Shown here: positions 58,511-64,000 of the stretch, one piece after another
Numbering within the stretch: the first letter of the stretch is position 1
How the letters are laid out: each line of letters opens with the position of its first letter
Source: Streptomyces griseus
Lineage (GTDB): Bacteria; Actinomycetota; Actinomycetes; Streptomycetales; Streptomycetaceae
Assembly: GCF_900460065.1 (NCBI RefSeq)
Contig: NZ_UAVD01000032.1
Span: forward strand, 248,001 to 312,000
Direction of reading: 5' to 3'
DNA: 64,000 bases
Program-made: the position numbers and the translations under genes
Notes under the pieces: generated by a model
The model's input: only the letters and a program-made list of their open reading frames with translations
Told to the model about the DNA's origin: nothing
The model's database searches: none

Positions 58511-59266
58511 CTACGACGCCCCGCCCAGCAGAACCGCGATCTCCCCGTGCCCCGTGTGCTGGTCCGTGCCCGCGGCCGGCACCCCGTCCCGGAGCAGCTC
58601 CACCGCCATCGTCTCCTCGCCGTCCCGGCGGTCGTGGAGCGTCACCGTCTCGATGTCGGAGCCGTACGACTCCTCCAGCCGCCGCCGCAACTCCCGCTCC
58701 GGGTCGAGAGAGGCGATGCGCCGCGCCTCGGCCAGCGCGAGCGCGACCGCGGACTCCTGCCCCGCCGCCCCCGCCCCGTGCGCGAGCAGCGCCCGCACCG
58801 TCCGCCGGGACCCGCGCTGCGCCGCCAGCACCAGCATCGACTCGCCCTGCGGGCCCGGCAGCAGCGGGTCCGCGCCCCGGGACAGGAGCACTTCCACCGT
58901 CCCCGCGTGGCCCAGGCCGACCGCCCACCGCAGCGCGGTGAAACCGAACTCCTCGCGCAGATCCGGCCGGGCCCCGGCGGACAGCAGGGCCTCCACCACC
59001 TCGGTGTGCCCGCCGCACGCCGCCCCGCAGAGCGGCAGGTCGCTCGCTTCGGGGCCGCTCGCCCGGTTCGGGTCGGCCCCGGCGGCGAGCAGCAGGCGCA
59101 CCGCCTCCAGCCGGTCCTGCACCGACGCCAGATAGAGCGCCGTCGTGCCCTCCTCGTCGCTCGACTCGGCCGACGCTCCCGAGCGCAGTGCCCGTACGAC
59201 CGCGTTCTCGTCCTCGTACAGCGCGTCGAACAGGCGTAGTTCGTCCCTGATCGGCTCGTTCGTCAT
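58511..59266 (-). CDS. Ankyrin-repeat protein
   Basis: The 251-residue protein contains about four ankyrin repeats between residues 39 and 165: EGTTALYLASVQDRLEAVRLLLAAGADPN, LPLCGAACGGHTEVVEALLSAGARPDL, FGFTALRWAVGLGHAGTVEVLLSRGADPL and ESMLVLAAQRGSRRTVRALLAHGA. A charged C-terminal part (RRRLEESYGSDIETVTLHDRRDGEETMAVELLRDG) follows and may be a separate small domain. No signal peptide. Ankyrin repeats bind partner proteins; the partner is unknown. It is downstream of the zinc-protease-like gene on the same strand, 30 nt away. Confidence 0.9.
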   Translation of the reverse strand: MTNEPIRDELRLFDALYEDENAVVRALRSGASAESSDEEGTTALYLASVQDRLEAVRLLLAAGADPNRASGPEASDLPLCGAACGGHTEVVEALLSAGARPDLREEFGFTALRWAVGLGHAGTVEVLLSRGADPLLPGPQGESMLVLAAQRGSRRTVRALLAHGAGAAGQESAVALALAEARRIASLDPERELRRRLEESYGSDIETVTLHDRRDGEETMAVELLRDGVPAAGTDQHTGHGEIAVLLGGAS

Positions 59267-59296
59267 GCTTCGATCCTACGGTGGCCGGATCGACGC

Positions 59297-60199
59297 TCAG
59301 GTGTCGCATTCCAGAGGGGTCCTGCACAGCCCGCAGCGCGCGGTGAACCGGCCCCGGACGGGGACCCTGATGCGCTGGTGGCAGGTGGGACAGGGGAAAG
59401 AGACCCGCAGGTTTCGGCCATCGGCCTCGAAGGCGTACGGGACGTCCGGGTCCGGGCCGGTGCCGGGGTGGTCCAGGGCGTAGCGCCGGTCCTTGGCGTA
59501 GCGCCGACGGCTCGCCCAGCCCGCGGCGGTCAGCGGGGGTCTGCGCAGGTCGTGCAGCGCCCGCTCGCGCCCCTTCGTGTACGCCGTGTACGCCTGGGGG
59601 CTGGTGAACCACGGGGAGGGGTCCTCGCCGAAGGCGAACGCCCGCTTGGCCAGGACGTATCCGAACTCCTCGGGGGTGAGGTAGCCGAGTTTCTGCCGGG
59701 AGGTGGCGTCCTCCCGGAACGCGTCCAGCAGCAGCCAGCCGGCGCCGAGGTAGGCCGTCGTGGTGTCGGTCAGGATCTCGTTGGCGCGGGTGCCGGGGAA
59801 CTCCAGGCCCAGCCGGTGCAGCAGCACATGGGTGACCTCGTGCGCGAGTGCCGCCCCGATGTCCCTGCGGTGGGTGCGGAAGCGGTCGTTGAGCTCGATG
59901 AAGTACTCGGGGCCGGCGGTCAGTTCCACGCTCGCCGCGTGCTCCATCGCCCGGAAGCCGACGATCATGCGGGCCTCGGGCAGATGGAGGTGCTGGACCA
60001 GGGAGCGCGCCACCCGCTGGGCCCCCAGATGCAGATCGTCCTCGTCCGCGAACGCGGCGTCGGCGGGCGGGAGGCTGGTGGCATAGGCGTGGACGCCGTC
60101 CGCGGAGAGCCGCCGGTAGAGCGCCGTGATGGCGGAGCGGACCGTGTCCAGATGCGGAAAGCCGTGGACGACAGGTGCGCCCGGAGGGCCGTTCGCCAT
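59297..60199 (-). CDS. Putative zinc metallopeptidase with C-terminal zinc ribbon
   Basis: The 300-residue protein has the zinc-protease motif HEVTH at 120-124 within ALAHEVTHVLLHRLGLE, followed 18 residues later by NEILTDTTTAYLGAGW with candidate Glu or Asp third ligands. The N-terminal part includes YFIELNDRFRTHR. The C-terminus has FPCPTCHQRIRVPVRGRFTARCGLC, a four-ligand zinc ribbon. I do not recognise a named family. It has no signal peptide, so it is probably cytosolic. It shares the strand with the ankyrin gene, which could be its partner. Confidence 0.75.
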   Translation of the reverse strand: MANGPPGAPVVHGFPHLDTVRSAITALYRRLSADGVHAYATSLPPADAAFADEDDLHLGAQRVARSLVQHLHLPEARMIVGFRAMEHAASVELTAGPEYFIELNDRFRTHRRDIGAALAHEVTHVLLHRLGLEFPGTRANEILTDTTTAYLGAGWLLLDAFREDATSRQKLGYLTPEEFGYVLAKRAFAFGEDPSPWFTSPQAYTAYTKGRERALHDLRRPPLTAAGWASRRRYAKDRRYALDHPGTGPDPDVPYAFEADGRNLRVSFPCPTCHQRIRVPVRGRFTARCGLCRTPLECDT

Positions 60200-60582
60200 C
60201 CCGGAACCCCCATCCCCGACGGTCGACGGACTCCACTGTATGCCGGGCGGAGGAGGGGGCCGCGAACGCGCCCCGATGATCTTGGCCGAAAAGTGCACCT
60301 TGTGGCAGCGGTCACGCGGCACCGATAATCGGAGTGTTCTTGTCGAGTACATGACTAGTTCGGCCGCGGTGCCGGACGTCGTCACCCGGCCGGGACACGC
60401 GTGCCGGACCGCGCGACCCACAGCACTTCCGTACGCCCGTACCTCCCGCGGGGCCCCACGCGGCGCCGCTGTGCGGAACCCACCGCACGGCGCCTCCTCC
60501 AGGGGCTCCTGCACCGCAACGCAGCACGGCAACCCCCCACAGCAACCCCCCACACGAAATCCCCCCACGAAAGCAGGACTCC
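60200..60582. other. Divergent gap between metallopeptidase and trypsin genes
   Basis: No gene is seen in these 383 bp. They contain the palindrome CCGATAATCGG (60322-60332), an AT-richer stretch around 60320-60362 likely to hold the trypsin promoter, and TGGCCGAAAA (60283-60292), which fits 8 of 10 positions of the AdpA motif TGGCSNGWWY. Confidence 0.4.
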
Positions 60583-61350
60583 GTGAAGCTTCTGAGCGTG
60601 CTGAAAAGGTGTTCCGTCGGCATAGCCGCCGTCGCCCTCGCGACCGTCAGTCTCCAGCCCGCCTCCGCGGCCCCCCAGCCGATCGTCGGCGGGGAACGCG
60701 CCGCCCAGGGCGAGTTCCCGTTCATGGTCCGGCTCTCCATGGGCTGCGGCGGTGCGCTCTACGCGCAGGACATCGTCCTCACCGCCGCCCACTGCGTGGA
60801 CGGTTCGGGCGACGACACCTCCATCACCGTCACCGGCGGCGTGGCCGACCTCCAGTCGCCCGACGCCGTCGAGGTCCAGTCCACCAAGGTCCTCCAGGCC
60901 CCCGGCTACAACGGCACCGGCAAGGACTGGGCGCTGATCAAGCTCGCCCAGCCGATCGACCAGCCCACCCTGAAGATCGCCACCGACGGCGCCTACGACG
61001 AGGGCACCTTCACCGTCGCGGGCTGGGGCGCCGACAAGGAAGGCGGCAGCCAGCAGCGCCACCTCCTCAAGGCCGACGTCCCGTTCGTCACCGACGCCGA
61101 CTGCCAGGGCGCCTACGGCAACCTCGTCGCCGACGAGGAGCTGTGCGCCGGCCTCCTCGACACCGGTGGCGTCGACAGCTGCCAGGGCGACTCCGGCGGC
61201 CCGATGTTCCGCAAGGACGACGCCGACGAGTGGGTCCAGGTCGGCATCGTGAGCTGGGGCCAGGGCTGCGCCCGCCCGAACTACCCGGGCGTCTACACCC
61301 AGGTCTCGCACTTCGCGGGCGACATCGCCTCCGCGGCCGACTCGCTCTGA
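60583..61350 (+). CDS. sprT: Secreted trypsin-like serine protease
   Basis: The 255-residue protein is very close to Streptomyces griseus trypsin. A signal peptide ends near A29/A30, a short propeptide precedes the mature N-terminus IVGGERAAQGEFPF (I34). The catalytic triad is H70 (LTAAHC), D115 (KDWALIKL) and S204 (GDSGGP). D198 six residues before the serine gives the trypsin-like preference for Arg or Lys. Six cysteines fit three disulfides. The GTG start lacks a clear ribosome site. In S. griseus sprT depends on the A-factor/AdpA cascade; only a weak AdpA-like site is visible here. Confidence 0.93.
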   Translation: MKLLSVLKRCSVGIAAVALATVSLQPASAAPQPIVGGERAAQGEFPFMVRLSMGCGGALYAQDIVLTAAHCVDGSGDDTSITVTGGVADLQSPDAVEVQSTKVLQAPGYNGTGKDWALIKLAQPIDQPTLKIATDGAYDEGTFTVAGWGADKEGGSQQRHLLKADVPFVTDADCQGAYGNLVADEELCAGLLDTGGVDSCQGDSGGPMFRKDDADEWVQVGIVSWGQGCARPNYPGVYTQVSHFAGDIASAADSL

Positions 61351-61362
61351 CCCCGGTCCGAG

Positions 61363-61380
61363 CCCGGACCCCGGTCCGGG
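61363..61380. terminator. Hairpin after the trypsin gene
   Basis: CCCGGACC (61363-61370) pairs perfectly with GGTCCGGG (61373-61380). It lies 12 nt after the sprT stop in the convergent gap before the beta-galactosidase end. Confidence 0.6.
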
Positions 61381-61417
61381 CCGGCCATCATCGGATCACC
61401 GCACGTCCGGCCGGTGA

Positions 61418-63310
61418 TCAGCGCTGAACCACCCCGGGGGCGTCCGTATCGGCGGGCGCCCCCGGACCCAGCTCCACCCGCGGCTCGCCCGCGTCCTCCA
61501 GCTCCAGGACCCACACCTCGTTGACACCGCCGCGGAGCACCGGGCCCGGCACGTACAGGGTCCGCTGCGGGCCCGCCGACCAGTACCGGCCCAGGCAGAA
61601 GCCGTTCACCCAGACGAACCCGCGGGACCAGCCCGGCAGTTCGACCCCCGCGTGATCGACACCGGGAACGCCGGGCGTGCCGGAAGCGGTTGATGCGCCG
61701 GAGGCGCCGGGATCGCCGGAGGCGCCTGAAGCGCTCGCGGTCCCCTCGACGGTGAACGTCCCCCGGAACAGACCCGTCCGCCCCGCGTCGCCCGCCCCCG
61801 CGGCACCGGCCACCGGCCCGAACGGGACCGCGGCCACCGCGCCCGCGTCGTCGAACGCGTCGAGCCGCAGCCCCCGGGCCCGTACCCCGTGCAGATACTG
61901 CCGCTCGTGCAGCACCCCGCCCGTGACGCCCTTCGGCTCACCCAGGCGCGGCCCGTAGTTGACCCGGCCCAGCGACTCCACCCACAGCTCGACCTCCGCA
62001 GGGCCCGCGACCGGCTCCGGCAGCGTCCCGGACTCCTCGGTCAGCACCCCGGCCCGGACCCCGTCCACGGACACCACCGCCCGGTCCCGCAGCCCCGACG
62101 CCCCCAGCGGATACGCCTGGCGCGGCCCCGGCACCGCCACCCGGTAGCGCACCAGCCCCCGGTCCACGCCCAGCTCCTCGAACGTCGCAGGCACCCCCGA
62201 CTCCGTCTCCGGATCGCCCAGCACCTCCAGGACGTCCCCGAGCGGGGCCCACTCCGCCAACTCCACCCGCACCGGACCCGCGAGCCCGACCGGCTCCGGC
62301 GGCAGCGCGGGCAACGGCCCCTCGGCGTACGCCTCCAGGACCTCCCGGAACAGCCGGAACTTCTCCGTGGCCCGCCCGTACTCGTCGACCGGCGCGTCGT
62401 AGTCGTACGACGTCACCGTCGGCTGGAACGACTCGTCCTGATGCGGTCCGGAACGGTTCGCCCCCGCCCAGCCCCCGAAGTTCGTCCCCCCGTGCGCCAT
62501 GTAGACGTTCACCGACGCCCCGCACTCCAGGATCTCCCGCAGCGCCCCGGCCGCCTGTTCCGGATCCCGGCGCACCGGCTCGGCCCCCCAGTGGTCGAAC
62601 CACCCGCACCAGAACTCCATGCACATCAGCGGCCCCCCCGGCTGATGCCGGCGCAGCACCGCGAACCCCTCCCGCGCCCCCGAACCGAAGTTCGCCGTCG
62701 CCAGCAGCCCCGGCACCGAACCGCCGGTCAGCATGTGGTCCTCCGGACCGTCCGACGTGAACAGGGGAACCGTCACCCCGCACTGCCGCAGCAACCCCGC
62801 CAGCCACTCCAGATACACCGCGTCGCTGCCGTAACTCCCGTACTCGTTCTCCGCCTGCACGAGGACCACCGGACCGCCCCGCGACACCTGCCGCCGCACC
62901 ACCTGCGGCAGCAACTCCCGGAACCACCGCTCCACCACCGCCCGGTACGCCGCGTCCCGGGTCCGCACCCGCCGCCCGAACCGGCCCGTCACCCACACCG
63001 GGAGGCCGCCGTTCTCCCACTCGGCGCAGATGTACGGACCCGGCCGCACGATCGCCCACAGCCCCGCCCGCTCCACCGCGTCCAGGAACCGGCCGAGCGC
63101 CCCCACGTCCCGGACCTCGCCCTCCCGGGGCTCGTGCAGATTCCACGGCACGTACGTCTCGACACAGTTCAGCCCCATCGCGGCGAGCATCGCCAGCCGG
63201 TGCTCCCACTGCGCCTCGTGCACCCGGAAGTAGTGCAGGGCGCCCGACAGCAGCCGCACGGGCTTCCCGTCGAGCCGGAAGCAGTCGTCCCCCACGGTGA
63301 AGTCGGTCAT
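61418..63310 (-). CDS. Family 35 glycoside hydrolase, beta-galactosidase
   Basis: The 630-residue protein matches GH35 beta-galactosidases, which remove terminal galactose with retention. The barrel starts FRLDGKPVRLLSGALHYFRV, then ETYVPWNLHEPREGEVRD, RPGPYICAEWENGGLPVW, VQAENEYGSYGSD with acid/base E156, LMCMEFWCGWFDHWG with nucleophile E232, and YMAHGGTNFGGW. C-terminal beta domains end with GFVWVNGFCLGRYWSAGPQRTLYVPGPVL. A low-complexity Ser/Gly/Ala segment of about 35 residues (GASGDPGASGAS-like) interrupts the last domain. No signal peptide, so it acts on imported oligosaccharide. It is divergent from an AraC-type regulator. Confidence 0.92.
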   Translation of the reverse strand: MTDFTVGDDCFRLDGKPVRLLSGALHYFRVHEAQWEHRLAMLAAMGLNCVETYVPWNLHEPREGEVRDVGALGRFLDAVERAGLWAIVRPGPYICAEWENGGLPVWVTGRFGRRVRTRDAAYRAVVERWFRELLPQVVRRQVSRGGPVVLVQAENEYGSYGSDAVYLEWLAGLLRQCGVTVPLFTSDGPEDHMLTGGSVPGLLATANFGSGAREGFAVLRRHQPGGPLMCMEFWCGWFDHWGAEPVRRDPEQAAGALREILECGASVNVYMAHGGTNFGGWAGANRSGPHQDESFQPTVTSYDYDAPVDEYGRATEKFRLFREVLEAYAEGPLPALPPEPVGLAGPVRVELAEWAPLGDVLEVLGDPETESGVPATFEELGVDRGLVRYRVAVPGPRQAYPLGASGLRDRAVVSVDGVRAGVLTEESGTLPEPVAGPAEVELWVESLGRVNYGPRLGEPKGVTGGVLHERQYLHGVRARGLRLDAFDDAGAVAAVPFGPVAGAAGAGDAGRTGLFRGTFTVEGTASASGASGDPGASGASTASGTPGVPGVDHAGVELPGWSRGFVWVNGFCLGRYWSAGPQRTLYVPGPVLRGGVNEVWVLELEDAGEPRVELGPGAPADTDAPGVVQR

Positions 63311-63411
63311 GGCGCAGTTACGCTCCTGTGCTCGGCCGCACCCGGCGGCCCTCGGGTCGATTGGTCCGACCACCTTCACCTCTGGCGCCGTACCCGGTCC
63401 ATGGACAAAGA

Positions 63412-63433
63412 TCGCTGTTGATTGGACACAAAG
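63412..63433. promoter_or_regulatory. Direct repeat operator candidate between GH35 and AraC-type genes
   Basis: TGGACA occurs at 63412-63417 and 63423-63428, 11 bp apart, each followed by AAAG after zero or two bases. Two direct half-sites one helical turn apart are typical of AraC-family operators. Confidence 0.5.
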
Positions 63434-63535
63434 CACCCGTCGGCCGGACACGACGGACCACGGACCAGCCGGTTCGACGCGACGCACCGGCCGGTCCGGC
63501 GCCACGGAGACCAGCAGGGGAGAGGAGGGACCGCG

Positions 63536-64000
63536 ATGTACCACACCTGGATGCGCTTCTTCACCCCCAGCCCGCTCCACCACCGCCTGGGCCTCGTCTG
63601 CCTCGGCGTCGGCCTCCAGCACGGAGCGCTGCCCACCGTCGGACCCCGTACCCTCGACCACCACGTCGCCGTGATCGTCAACTCCGGCACCGGCTGGTTC
63701 AAGGGACCCGACGGCCGCCGCACCCCCGTCACCGGCCCCAGCCTCATCTGGCTGACCCCCGGCACCCCCCACCACTACGGCGCCGACCCCGGCACCGGCT
63801 GGGACGAGAGCTTCGTCGACTTCACCGGCCCCGCCACCACCACGTACACCGAACTCGGCTACATCGAGCCCGACCGCCCCCTCGTCCCCCTCTCCGACAC
63901 CGCCGCCCCCCGCGCGGCCGTCGGACGCATCGTGCGCGCCGCCCGGCGCGGCAACCCCCTCCTGGAGGTGGAGACCGGGGCCGCCGTCCACGAACTGCTC
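63536..64000 (+). CDS. AraC-family regulator, N-terminal part (runs off the window)
   Basis: An open frame from ATG 63536, with AGGAGGG 6 nt upstream, continues to the last base (155 codons). It encodes the cupin-like sugar-binding half of AraC-type regulators: LGLVCLGVGLQHGALPTVGPRTLDHHVAVIVNSGTGWF in pieces, GRRTPVTGPSLIWLTPGTPHHYGADPGTGWDESFVDFTGP and later helical residues. The DNA-binding domain would lie beyond the edge, so the family call is from the N-terminal domain only. Divergence from a beta-galactosidase gene suggests it controls that gene in answer to a sugar. Confidence 0.8.
   Translation, partial: MYHTWMRFFTPSPLHHRLGLVCLGVGLQHGALPTVGPRTLDHHVAVIVNSGTGWFKGPDGRRTPVTGPSLIWLTPGTPHHYGADPGTGWDESFVDFTGPATTTYTELGYIEPDRPLVPLSDTAAPRAAVGRIVRAARRGNPLLEVETGAAVHELL

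Overview
The window is high-GC actinobacterial chromosome and reads as Streptomyces. Codons end almost always in G or C, GTG starts are common, and operons are packed with 1-4 nt overlaps. The gene order (his genes, then trp genes, lgt and gltBD) and several markers point the same way: trpM, the PriA isomerase, the TIGR02234 and HGxxPAAW membrane proteins, and a Streptomyces-griseus-type trypsin. I saw no rRNA, tRNA, CRISPR array, transposase or phage gene.

Region by region. 1-2.1 kb: a membrane-anchored protein of unknown role. 2.1-7.8 kb: a tight histidine operon hisD-hisC-hisB-(small membrane protein)-hisH-priA-ridA-hisF, closed by a long hairpin. 8-9 kb: a secreted cutinase-type polyester hydrolase. 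9.1-15.6 kb: three regulators (a large LuxR-type ATPase regulator, a PucR/CdaR-type regulator and an ArsR-type regulator) and an MFS exporter. 15.6-23.4 kb: hisI, trpE, three small membrane-protein genes, then trpC-trpM-trpB-trpA. There is no trpF; PriA should do both the HisA and TrpF reactions. 23.5-25.4 kb: a DsbA-like thioredoxin-fold protein and lgt. 25.5-33.6 kb, minus strand: four tandem ADP-ribosylglycohydrolase paralogues followed by a ribokinase, a CaiB-type CoA-transferase and a CitE-type CoA lyase. 33.9-41.2 kb: a VIT-family metal transporter and glutamate synthase gltBD. 41.4-45 kb: rhomboid protease, vWA protein, HutD, an acetyltransferase and a flavin/PLP-fold oxidase.

45-57 kb is the most interesting part. 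It holds two acyl-CoA dehydrogenases, two SDRs, a TetR regulator, a thiolase, a nitronate-monooxygenase-like enzyme, both subunits of a CoA-transferase-fold hydrolase and a crotonase. Each resembles a member of the mycobacterial KstR2 regulon (ipdE1, ipdE2, ipdF, kstR2, fadA6, ipdC, ipdB, ipdA, echA20, Rv3548c), which degrades the last two steroid rings. Both divergent promoter gaps carry nearly the same KstR2-like palindrome. A cold-shock gene and a DEAD-box helicase gene sit in the middle of the cluster. No ring-A/B genes and no fadD3-like ligase are in the window.

57-64 kb: a VOC protein, an acetyltransferase, an ankyrin protein, a zinc-protease-like protein, a secreted trypsin, a family-35 beta-galactosidase and the start of a divergent AraC-type regulator that runs off the end.

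Identifications rest on reading translated motifs and remembered family sequences; no database search was run.
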